From the NCBI GenBank assembly GCA_023052935.1, contig CM041292.1, positions 170,169,900 through 170,233,899 on the forward strand: a stretch of 64,000 nucleotides of DNA. Reading direction: 5' to 3'. The stretch's first letter is position 1. Each line of letters starts with the position of its first letter. Origin of the DNA: Piezodorus guildinii. Lineage: Eukaryota > Arthropoda > Insecta > Hemiptera > Pentatomidae. A model generated the notes under the pieces. It saw only the letters and a program-made list of their open reading frames with translations. It did not search any database and was not told where the DNA came from. This document shows positions 53,900 to 64,000 of this stretch, one piece after another. Made by a program: the position numbers and the translations under genes.

Positions 53900-54830
53900 T
53901 TCACTTACCTGTTTATGAAATATGTAATAAGGGAAAGTATTGCGATCGTGAAAAATTTCTAATTCCAGTTTTCAACGGATAGTACACGTTTTAGTGTCCC
54001 CGGAGCCCAAGTAATCAGGTCCCAAAAAAAAGGTCTGTGTGTGGCAAGTCCAGCACAAAAAGAAACTGAAATTTCATATTTAGGACAACTATAAGCTCGA
54101 TATGTGCCAGCAACTTCGGCTAAAATCGGCTAACCGGAAGTTCTGCTAAAAGTCCTACTTTATTCCATGCATTTAGTACATTTTTACGAATTTTTCAAAA
54201 AACCCTCTAAAGATGATGATTAAACTCGCCATATCATGTAAAATTTAATTAGGTTCCATTTTGATTGAAATATGTGACAGGGCTTAAATATTGATATTTT
54301 AAATTTTCTTCCTCTAAAGTAGCTTTAATTTTATAGATTCAGAAAAAATTACTGCTATCATGTTATGAGGATTGAAAAAATAGCTTAAAATAAAAGCTGA
54401 ACGAATTTGATAAAAAACTAAAGGAGAAAAGAGTAAAAATATATTTCTTAATGTAATATTTGTTGTTGTTTTTTGTACCTATGACATATATTATATATTA
54501 TATATATAATATAATATATATTATATATATATATATATATATTTATTATAACTGTTGGAAATCTAGAAAAAATATTATCTAATATACGAAGTTGTAAAAG
54601 GTTATGTAAAGTAACAAATAGGGCATCCAATTATTACTGATAATTATACATAGCAATTTGATATTGCTTTATTATTTAATCTAAATAATATGTTTCCAAC
54701 GAAACTGAATAATCTTTTTATATAAATTAACTTAAAATTTTTTAAATTTAAGTTTATTTACAGGTTCTTAAATTGATTTTGACAGCGGAGGTCGTCTGTT
54801 GCCCGCGCAAAATTTTCTTATTATAATTTT
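53900..54830 (+). repeat. Dispersed repeat family R, longest copy
   Basis: Runs from 'atgaaatatgtaataaggga' (53916) through 'ctgaaatttcatatttagga' (54067), 'aaaatcggctaaccggaagt' (54123) and 'gacagggcttaaatattgat' (54277) to the end block 'gacagcggaggtcgtctgtt' (54780). A TA-rich microsatellite (54481-54542) lies inside. Confidence 0.7.
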
Positions 54831-55990
54831 ATTTTTTTTAGAATAATAAATAAATATTGATGAATAATATAATAATAAGGCGTTGATTACCAATAAGGTT
54901 CAAGGCCTTGAAAACAAAAATAACTAACTAACATATTCAGTTAGTCGAAAGTAAAAATTAAATGAAGATGGCAATCACTTACAAAGACAATGACAATTAA
55001 TAGACTGAAATGCTTTATATGGAAGAATTGCCTTCGGAACTAGGGATTCGGAATGCAGTTAAGAAATGGAATCAATATGTTACAACCCCAACCGCGGTTT
55101 TTTCGAACTGCTAATGACCCTAAAAGCCATGCTTTCGCCCATCTTCTCAGGAACCACACGCGAGTAAGCTTTTTTTATTTCCAGTTTCCGGCAAGTTGTT
55201 CTCCTAAAAGGAGCTATAAACGGCTATACCTGCCCTGCCACTTTAAATACGACTCCGTGACCAATCCGATCTAGCTTCTCTTACTTTCCGGACCGCCATT
55301 TTGAACATCTTCAGCCATAACGTTTACACTTTGACTGATGGCCGGACTTACGAAAAGTTGCAGGAATCGCACGATGATACATATTTATGAGGGATCCCTT
55401 AAGTGATTTATTAAACTCATTCAATTTTTTACTATAATCTGCTATTTCTAACAGTCTTCTGTTTTACAGAAATACGTATGTAGTCAATACGTATACTTAT
55501 TTCAATAATATTGAATACGTATTTCAATAATGCCTTCATGAAAGTTAAGAAAAAAGTCTGTGAATAGTTTATGGTAGAGCCGATCCCATACGAATTTTAT
55601 CAATTGCATTGTTTTTTTTTTTTTCACTACCTTCATTTTTTTTTTTTTTTTTTTTTAAAGAGCTGCTTCTACTATGATATAGAGCAATGGGACTCAACCT
55701 AAACCTCCAACATCCAAAAAATTTCCAAGCATTCAATTAATTTCGAAGTTTTATCAAAAATAGTAGAAGGACTAAATTTATGTAACGAATGATTTACTTA
55801 CTACTCCACAAGGGTTTGACTAGCTCACAGTTATTTACAAATATTACAGCAGTATATGTATATATGTAATATTATCCCATCAAATCTATAAACCTTTAAA
55901 CACTGCAATTAGTACAATTAGTACAGCCCACCAGGACGGAATTCGAGGCGGTGACCAAGAGACTTAGCTTTCGGTAGAGGATATAATAGC

Positions 55991-56073
<83 letters not shown>

Positions 56074-57939
56074 ATTGCATTTAATGTTTTTTTGTAAATA
56101 TTTATTTTATTAGCTTAATTCAGAAAAGTCTTAAGTATCAGAGTGAAGATAATGTAATTTCGTCTTGCGACAGCAAGTAAAAAAAAAAAAAAAGTGTCTT
56201 ACCCAGTTAGTAACCTAGCTTATGGATAATAATTTATGGTCCGTGTAACAAAGGCCATAGATCTCAAGGATGGTGGAGAGTGCTTGGATCACTCGGATTC
56301 GGTTTTTCCATAGGGAAAAAGTAGCCTGGTCTGGGGTTCCATGAGAGTAAATAGGTATGATTGTGTTTAAGATTATCATCTACTTGTTAACTTTGTATTT
56401 ACTTTATTTATATATTGTTTTTGTTATTATATATTTTCAGGTTGTTCAAACGAGATTTAATTCTCTCTAAAGGATTAAGTTACACGTTGGTTAATAAATG
56501 GTAAAATGACAAACAATATAACTGAACGAATCTAACACTTTTAAACTTAGCTATAATCTCTTATAAGTTATATAAATAAATGTCTATTAAAACAGCTGGT
56601 GCTTATCACTGAGTAAGAAAGGTTGGTACAGTGTAGGCAACAAAACTTTTTTTTCCTTTAATATTGTATAAATATGTTCTGAAAGCATTATTTCTATTGC
56701 CCATATTGGGACAAATTGTAATATTTCTGAGTTAGAATTGTTAATGTAGTATAAATCCTGTTTCGAGAAATAAATTCGAGATCTAAAGCGAATATTGAGA
56801 AACACGCCAGTTAACATTACATCTTCTTAAGTGTCCTGTGATTCGCGATTAGGATCCGATGTGTGATAATTTCCGAACCGTGAAATTCAATATCATCTAA
56901 GCCGACCATTAACGGTTCGTATGTTACACATATGAGCAGTAGGGCATGAACGCTGCTTACATAGGCGAACTATCCTCACAAAGCAAGAGTCTATCGTCTG
57001 GATTGCTTAATTAGTTAAAGGTGTGTTAAGGCTTTGATGTCTCGGGTTACTTAGGGAGAATTCAAGAGAGCATATCCCCGGAAAACTGGATACCCTTTCA
57101 AGGGAGAGGCTTCCCTTCCGCCCTGCTTGCTATAACGTATAGCTGCCAAACAGATGGTCACAAATGACATTGTCTCCCAATCCCACAAATCTATTATCCT
57201 CAAAGACATGGCTCATCCTTCCGGCAAAGTGGGCAGGCAGAGAGAGGATTGGCTAAAAAGAAAACAGTTTGCTTGAAGAGAAGAGACCGATTGGTCCATC
57301 TCAAACAAAAACTGGCCATGTGTGAATTGAGAGCGGATTCTTACGGCCGTATGTTGAGAACAAATATCCGTGAGGGTAATCCGACTGTGAATTGAAGGAA
57401 CGTGGTCCTTTAGGTGGCGAGCAGGTCAGCCGTGTTCATCAGGAAAAGCCTTCTGTAACCCTTTCTAATTTATTTTGCCAATTCAATGGAATGTAAACAC
57501 CTTCAAAAGAACATTTTCCAGGAGGTTTGTAGGATTTTTTTTTACGTATATCTATATCCAGATTCCGGAACATGATAAAAAGATACTCTTTCAACCCTTT
57601 AAATATTTATTAATTTATTTGAAATTGCTGCCGAACACGAGATTGATCTTTTATGTGTGTTATATTTATTTATATTATATGTCTTACTTTTGTTAATCGA
57701 ACAATGTTATCAATCATTGATTCATAACTTATAAGTGTGTAACACCTAAAACTCGGTAATTTTGAAGATAATGAAAATATTAAATGTGTTATCGAACCAG
57801 GTATTTTTATTTCTATGAAAATTAAAAGATAAAAAAACAAAACAGTAAAGAAATCTAGTATATATCTTTCGGTTTCATATTTAAAAAATGAAAATATGTA
57901 ATCGACGAAAACATATTTTCGCCTGTCCACGGTACAAAT
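54831..57939. other. AT-rich spacer with small unexplained blocks
   Basis: No gene recognised. 55020-55330 and 56820-57430 are less AT-rich. In the latter, two overlapping plus frames (57154-57276 and about 57255-57396) look protein-like but match nothing that I know. 56200-56400 resembles the 3' UTR of the LINE at 19767-21188, including the region around its hairpin ('ggattcggtttttccatagg'). Confidence 0.4.
55993..56069 (+). repeat. 77-base poly(T) tract
   Basis: Uninterrupted T run. It could be the poly(A) tail of a minus-strand retroelement or an expanded or assembly-affected homopolymer. Confidence 0.95.
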
Positions 57940-58145
57940 TTACGATTACTAACTACTCGTTGGTGTTATTTAATCTATCTTTCTTATTGCACTACAACCC
58001 TCTGATGGGTCCTGCCATTTTCTATGAGCCTCCGCTGAATTTCTTCTTTCATCAAGCATTTCGTCGTTACTCATTCGTGCGATATGTCCTGCCTATCCAA
58101 GATCCTATAAAGGTCAAAACATCTATATCCTGGAGTAGTTCATAA
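57940..58145 (-). pseudogene. LINE C-terminal tail fragment
   Basis: The minus strand in one broken frame gives an 'IGRTYRTNE' block, corresponding to the 'GHI.RM.E.R.P' tail of endonuclease-RT LINEs, followed by 'KMAGPIRGL'. Stops interrupt it. The plus frame at 57888-58145 is a shadow. Confidence 0.4.
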
Positions 58146-59010
58146 AATCCCTTATTTTTAATGTGTTATTTAAAAGAAAATTAAATTACATAATAAAAAA
58201 AAAAAAAAAAATTATAATCGCTTAAGATATAGCAGAGATAAAACTTACCACTAGTGACTGGTAATATTCCGTTGATTAATTTATCTCTTTACATATTAGT
58301 TAATACCCTGTAAACAGCTATATGAATTGTTATTATAATATATAAAAGTTACTTCTTTAGAAAATATAACAACGGGATCTCTACATTAGGTAACGGTTCA
58401 TTACGCAACTATTCTATAATGTATTATTTAAATGGAAGGAAGAACTATTAATCTAAAAAATAATTGATATACTAGACATATTTAAAAAATGTAAGAATAT
58501 ACAACTATACCCGCGAAAGGTTTGAACTATGGGACAGGTAATCATATAATTTTGAAAAAGTAGTCAGTATTAAATACAATAATTGTTAAAATTGGTATTG
58601 CAGTATTTTGAGATAGTTTAGGGCTTATATATAGGATCTGAACATGGAAAACGAGACTATATATAAGAAATTCCATGTATATTATTCGTTCATTTTGTAT
58701 TATACTCAAAGCATCCATCAACCATGCATTAAATACCAACTAAAAATCATTATTTAACACAAAAATTTCTTTTGGTTACTAAAATTAGATTAATTCCTGC
58801 TTACTCGATATAATTTTTTTTATTTTTTTATATAAAATCAATATTTAATACATTAACGTTTCTGTTACTTTATTGGACTATAATGGTCAGTGTGACTTTA
58901 TACTTCCTTCAAAAAAGGCCTCTTAATAGTAAAAACTTTATTATTACATCGATTAATATTTATTTTTAACTAGAAGAAATTTATTAGTTTTTAATGTTAT
59001 CAAACCCACT
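58146..59010. other. AT-rich spacer, nothing recognised
   Basis: AT-rich, no coding frame or repeat match found. Confidence 0.45.
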
Positions 59011-59292
59011 GAGGTTACTTGTGGCATGATGGTTAGCATAACAGCCTCCTATGCCCAAGGTCCTGGGTTCAAACCCGCAGGTGGCCCTAGGAATTTTTAA
59101 TGGGAATAAAAAATCCTTAGTTATGCCGTTCTTCAGTGGGGACGTTAAAAGGTGATCTCGAGCCTGTGCGATGTCAGGTACTCGTTAAAGATCCCTATCC
59201 TAATGAAACCTGGATAGACAAAATTTAGGACTCCCACTGTAGCATCGTCCGAGTAGCCACAGCAGCATAAAGGGGCGTTAAATAAATAAACA
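59011..59292 (+). mobile_element. SINE family A copy with intact tRNA-like boxes
   Basis: Head 'ggttacttgtggcatgatgg' with A box TGGCATGATGG (59022-59032) and B box GGTTCAAACCC (59067-59077), the best preserved in the window. Body 'aaatccttagttatgccgtt' and 'gatgtcaggtactcgttaaa' follow, with a TAAATAAATAAACAA tail. A full tRNA fold is not supported after the B box, so it is a SINE. Confidence 0.9.
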
Positions 59293-60396
59293 ATCAATAT
59301 TAAAGCTACAGTGTCAGTGCGTTTGTAAATATGTTTATGTTAGTTATTGTAATTCATTATTTTTAAATTTTATTTATTTCATTCATTATAACTATAACTT
59401 TATTGATTTATTCTTTCAATGGTCAGTGTATGTTGGTATATCGCAGATGTTAACAGGATACATATTTCAGGATTAAAATTGCCTTCACTAACAAACTTCG
59501 AATCCTACCCATTACAATATTACATCAAGAAAATGATATGCAAAAATATTCCCTACACACATGCATGTAATGAATTCCTATTCGCTTACTGAAAATTGCA
59601 GTATTCTTCCAGATTATTTTTCTTGGAAGTGCAAGTGATGCAACCCGGTCCTAACAGGAGTTGCGTGCCTCTCCTCATTATTGCATTTCCTACACAATCC
59701 CTCGTCCAGTCATGAATAATGTAAGGTACGTCAGCTTTCGGCAATCTTCTCTAATCGGCGGATGGCTAAGGTGGAAGCAATGCTTTATTTATGATTGTAT
59801 TTAAACGGCTCGCATTTACGTCTCAAACCTTAAAAAAATACAAAAGAGTTAAAACTCAAAAGTATATGAAACGCTAGACGCTAGGGTTTCAAGTCTCCAA
59901 CCATTCAAAAACAAACCATTCAAGGTTTTACTAATTTATTTACATGCATATCAAAGCTTTTATCTAAAAACCCATATCGACTTGAGAGAGGTCATACCTC
60001 CGATACAATCAATCACACACTCATAGTTTGTGTTGCAAGAATAAGTGATTAGATGTCTTTAAAAATGCTAGAAAAACCACATGCGGAAAAGAGAAAAATG
60101 CTTTGTAAAATAACAACTGAAAATTAAAAAAAAACGCTGCTAAATATTACACAATATTTTATTATTTTCAAATAAATATATTAGGGTGTGACTGTTTATA
60201 GGCAATTAACTAATATGAAAAACAATAAATAATTCAAAGGAAAATGAAATATAACCGCTGATAATTTCAAAACACTATATCTCTGCTATTTCTGAACCAA
60301 TTTCAATGATTATTTTTTTTTATTTTGCAGGAATATATATCAACTTTATTTTATTATTACTATTCGATTAGACCATTTGGAGATCACGATGGTAGA
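59293..60396. other. Spacer with a possible LINE zinc-finger remnant
   Basis: On the minus strand at 59600-59720, 'LDEGLCRKCNNEERHATPV' resembles the Cys-rich element at the end of RNase H-bearing LINEs. Low certainty. 60245-60335 (-) is the second copy of the short repeat at 38010-38090. The rest is AT-rich. Confidence 0.35.
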
Positions 60397-60890
60397 CTAA
60401 TTTGAAGCACATCTCAATTTCTTATTTGTTTTTCTCCTCTCCCAATAAGCCTTCATCTGTTCAGAAAACCGCTGTTTTCGTTCTTCCGTCCACTTCGTTC
60501 CCGTTCTTACTCTCATGTGCTCGACTTGGAAACAGCCCTTCATGACTTTTCCTCCAAATATTTTTCTGTTCGATATTTCTTCAATTCTGATTCCATCTCG
60601 TTCGAGACCTTGTTTTACTTCCTTAATCCAGATTATAGCCGTTTTCATTTCAAACAGTTTGTAGGCTAATTTCTTGACCATCCTGTTTCCTTCCATCCTC
60701 CAAACGTGCCCGAAATATTTTAATCTTCACTTTCTAATGATTTCATCTATTGGATCATTTTTTCGGTAAATTTCTGTGTTGCTTCTTTGTACTGTCCTTC
60801 ACTGTTCTTGGCTGGTATCATAATTCTCCTTAAGATTTTTCTCTCGTTTGTTTCCAAGTCTTCCAGTTTTCTCTTTCATTTTATTATAAA
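60397..60890 (-). pseudogene. Endonuclease-RT LINE C-terminal fragment
   Basis: On the minus strand, a frame from about 60735 reads 'LKYFGHVWRMEGNRMVKKLA', the conserved tail motif of endonuclease-RT LINEs, and then a basic end 'GTKWTEERKQRFSEQMKAYW' (ending 60397). Upstream to 60890, 'REKNLKENYDT' and 'SNTEIYRKNDPIDEIIRK' continue the match across a stop. No RT core remains. It is related to 25660-26640. Confidence 0.65.
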
Positions 60891-62085
60891 CTTCATTCTA
60901 TTTTTTTTTTTTTTTTTTTTTGTTATTTAGTGATTCTAGAACTCTCGACATATTTGTCTCTATCTTAAAAAAAACCCAACTAATTTATTGTATTGAATCA
61001 ACTCGAACCGGGCGCCATTTTAAAAATAACCAGCTGCTATCAACGTCTAGGTGTTAAAATCAGCGTTACATGAACTAGTATTTTTGGGGTGAATTTAAAA
61101 AAAATTGGTCCATTAGTTTCGGAGAAATACTACGGACGGTGGATTTTTTTTATTTGTTATTCGGGTTCTACGTATCTTAAAACGTAAGCACTGAAATTTT
61201 GAGCGGAGTATTTTATTTTTTTTTTTTTCGATTACAAAGGTTTAACATTGAGAATAATAAACCAACTTATTGCCTAATTTAGAATACCCAATACTTAATA
61301 GTACTAATTTGATAATCAAACAAGCAATTGTATTCATTGATATTACAATCTGTTCTAATTAAACATTAATAATAGTGATAAATTACAAAATTTATACTAC
61401 ATATTGCTACTAATATTCCTGATTTAGTATCATTATTATTAAATTATCCCAATAGCTAAATTAAATCAAATGACACCCACTCGAATTTGATCCAGGAGGG
61501 TAAAAATATAGTTCATATCAGTCCCACAGAATAAATCCATACCTTCCGACTCTTGCTAGAGTAAGTTTCTATACCTATTAGATGAGCCCTTATAGATGTG
61601 AGATGTCTTTACTATGCTCTAAATCAATGTGGTTTTGTTTTATATATCCTGTTATACGTGATGGAAACGGAGGGGTTAACATAAAAATGACACCATCAAA
61701 TTAACATTTGACAAAAAAAAAAAAACAAAAAAAAAAAAAAAAAAACTTATTTAAAATACTTCTAAACATTTTAAGTAACTGTTATACAATACTGCAATAA
61801 TTAGGCTGAAAATTATTGATAACGTGTAAGTTGATCTGACGTATTAGGCCAAAATTGGACTGGTGAAATTGTTTAAACCGCTAAATATCCTTCCAAAGAC
61901 AAAAACTAAAAATAAATATTGCCTCTGAATCCTCCTATGCCTGTTGGTACTTGAATCAGATAAATGTTTAATAGCTAGTTTAAGTTTAAATAACTAGTTT
62001 AAGCCTCTCGATAAAATCCTAAGCATAAACCATAAGATTGGAAAAAAACATTTTAATGTAAGGATTTTTTCTTCATGTCAATTTT
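60891..62085. other. AT-rich spacer
   Basis: No gene. A block at 61010-61150 ('ggtccattagtttcggagaa') is less AT-rich and has the look of a repeat, but I found no second copy in this window. Confidence 0.45.
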
Positions 62086-62377
62086 GGTTTGTTTGTTAAT
62101 TCATTTAACATCAATTTTTTCTGCTTTGGCAAGTCGGTCGATGCTGCAGAAGGAGTCCTAAATTTCGCATATCCTGGTTTAATAAGGACAGGAAACTTAA
62201 ACGAGTACCTGACATCGCACAGGCTCGGAACCACCTTTTTACGTATCCTCCAAAAGACGGCATAACTAAGAATTTTTTACTCCAATTAACAAATCCTAAC
62301 GCCAATTGCCAGGTTTGAACCCGCGACCTTGGGCATAGAAGGCTGTTATTCTAGACTGAGGGTCACCTGTGGTGGCG
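62086..62377 (-). mobile_element. SINE family A copy
   Basis: Minus-strand copy with tail, body ('gagtcctaaatttcgcatat', 'acgagtacctgacatcgcac', 'taagaattttttactccaat') and a tRNA-like head with B box from 'caggtttgaacccgcgacct'. The A box is decayed. The minus frame 62111-62305 is not a gene. Confidence 0.87.
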
Positions 62378-63689
62378 ATTAATTATTACAATCATCTGTC
62401 ATAAAACTTAAATAGATTGCGGCAGCAATATCATTTAATTTGTTTCTTGTCAAAACCTGAGAAAATGAAGTGGATATTCGTATGTATGTTCTTTTTTTTT
62501 ATTTTTCAGCCCCCGAGCATAGGCATGCACCTCCATTCAAACGTAATTAGCAGCTGATGAATATGTTAATTAATAACCCTTCACAGGTAATATTATAATT
62601 AAGTTCTATAAAACTCGTCAGGAACGAATCAATAAATGTTATTTTCATAGTAAACATGTTGATTTTGTAAATACTGTCAAATTACCTTTTCCCGATAGCA
62701 TATGAATATTTCTACTCTATAGATATAATAATTAGTCTACCCCGGCTATTTACACGTTTTCGGCTCGAAATATGAAATGAAAAATCAACAATGCAGTTCC
62801 CACAAAGCAAATATCTTCTAATGAGCTGAGTTGTTAATTTTAGACTGGAATGTTTTAATTGTATTTATTACATATATTATTAATGTTTATTGTATTTTTT
62901 AAATTTATTTAACTTCAGAATTAATAATAGTAATTAGTAAAAATTGCTTACATCAATGGTATAGTCAGGCATAAGAGTAATTAGTGGACAACAGGGCTTA
63001 ACCTACAGCTTCTATAATACATTAAGTTTCCACAACCAACCTTTTTCTTCCTGGGGGGTACTTTTGGGTTGTATGTCAGGCTGGAAGGCACCATATGTTA
63101 TATCTTGAATATTTCAAATAATATTCTACATTAAGAGGATATTTCGTATTAAGAATAGAATGAAACTCTTGGAAGTGACTTTAGAAACCTGACACTCCGT
63201 TTATGTATATTTCAATACTATTGGGAGAATGAAACTAAAACCTTTAAAATCGAAAAAGCAATATATTAAATTATCATTACATATTTTAAGACTTCATAAA
63301 ACCACAAATACAGCCTCATTTAAAACATTTATACATAAATATTTGAAGCTGTCGGCGATTTAGCTTCATATACATCTGAAAATAAATTTATAATCCTATT
63401 TATAAGATTAACTCAATAATAATATCATGCTTAAACCAATGCTTAATTATGTTTTTATTCCTATCAATTTAAATAAAACAACAATTAGACACGACTTAAT
63501 TCAATAAATGGGATTATAAATGTATTTTAAATATTGATATCATATTAAGACGCCCAAAGCTTCATAGTTTATTATTAAATATTGTTGAAATTAGTAATTT
63601 TTATAATAGTAAGCCACCGCAAAGAACTTAAAATAATGTTAAACAAATAAATATTTCCAATTCAATTAACAAGACTTTTCTCATCCCCA
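62378..63689. other. AT-rich spacer, nothing recognised
   Basis: No coding frame or repeat match that I could support. Confidence 0.45.
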
Positions 63690-63960
63690 CGTTCGATAAT
63701 AATACGTAGGCGATAGGTCCGGAGAGTAGGGCGGATGTTGCAAACTTGTATAGCTCCGACGGTTTTTGTGACGTTGTTTCTCAGCATTGGTTGTTTCTCC
63801 AGGATTTATAAAACTATTGTGGTATCAAACAAAACAACACCCAACAAACAGTAACTCTAACATTTTTTGTAATAATTTGTGGGCTTTGGAAAATATTGCG
63901 CTCTTATAGACAAAAAAGAATCGTTTTTGTTACGGCAAAGAAGTGTAGCACCAACTTCAT
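63690..63960 (-). pseudogene. Mariner-type transposase remnant
   Basis: The minus strand in broken frames shows 'SFINPGETTNAEKQ' (about 63790-63840) and 'HPPYSPDLSPTYYY' (about 63695-63740). These are two signature segments of Tc1/mariner transposases that normally flank a catalytic-Asp region. The segment between them, where the second catalytic Asp lies, is shortened to about a dozen codons, so the gene is dead. An upstream piece of the WW-type core is readable with stops. The relic continues toward the window end; inverted repeats were not seen. Confidence 0.65.
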
Positions 63961-64000
63961 AACGCTCTTTTTTTTTTCTTCCTTTTTTTCAGATGCTTAA

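Noticed and set aside
59011..59085. Possible tRNA gene
   Set aside because: A and B boxes are good, but the sequence continues into the SINE body shared by other copies and the acceptor stem does not close.
1..64000. CRISPR arrays, bacterial operons, rRNA genes
   Set aside because: No regularly spaced short repeats, no prokaryotic gene organisation and no rRNA-like sequence. The content is eukaryotic transposon DNA.

Overview
This is an AT-rich animal window, probably from an arthropod and most likely an insect. The evidence is the mixture of repeats: Jockey-type LINEs, a Ty3/Gypsy element primed by a tRNA-Leu-like PBS, a BEL/Pao relic, a mariner relic and several tRNA-headed SINEs. I cannot name the species. 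I recognise no host protein gene, no rRNA and no functional tRNA. Nearly everything interpretable is transposable-element DNA lying in AT-rich sequence with microsatellites.

Layout. 1-5.7 kb holds a dispersed repeat copy, a degraded Jockey-like LINE with an internal tandem duplication, and a second RT relic. 7.85-12.88 kb is a full-length, apparently intact Jockey-type LINE: two ORFs joined by an ATGA stop/start overlap, a poly(A) tail and a 12-bp target-site duplication. 12.9-19.4 kb carries SINEs, a perfect 21-bp inverted repeat, repeat-family copies and an RT relic. 19.4-21.2 kb is a MITE-like element split by a 5'-truncated LINE with its own 12-bp TSD. 21.2-28.6 kb contains a second SINE type, a three-unit tandem repeat and minus-strand LINE relics. 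28.6-34 kb is mostly blank. 34.4-36.8 kb is a decayed BEL/Pao element. 37.8-45 kb holds a long inverted repeat with a hammerhead-like core, further SINEs and an intact-looking MITE. 46.7-53.4 kb is a complete Ty3/Gypsy element on the minus strand. 53.4-64 kb holds repeats, a 77-base poly(T) run, LINE C-terminal relics, SINEs and a mariner transposase relic at the end.

The most striking feature is the Gypsy element (46705-53364). Its 549-bp LTRs differ by one base that I could find, so it inserted recently, and both gag and pol are open. Gag starts with a SAP-like DNA-binding motif followed by nine 11-residue coiled-coil repeats. Pol has the normal protease, RT, RNase H, integrase and GPY/F order, then a C-terminal macrodomain of the TARG1/OARD1 ADP-ribose hydrolase type. 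This domain keeps the positions equivalent to the catalytic Lys and Asp of that family. It occupies the place where chromoviruses carry a chromodomain. That domain capture is the best candidate here for an undescribed system: a retrotransposon bringing its own ADP-ribosylation eraser or reader.

A second theme is a small RNA-like motif (CTGAAGA, a hairpin, then GAAACGT) at three separate loci. The hairpin stem changes in a compensatory way between the copies, as expected of a hammerhead-like fold such as those carried by Penelope-like elements.
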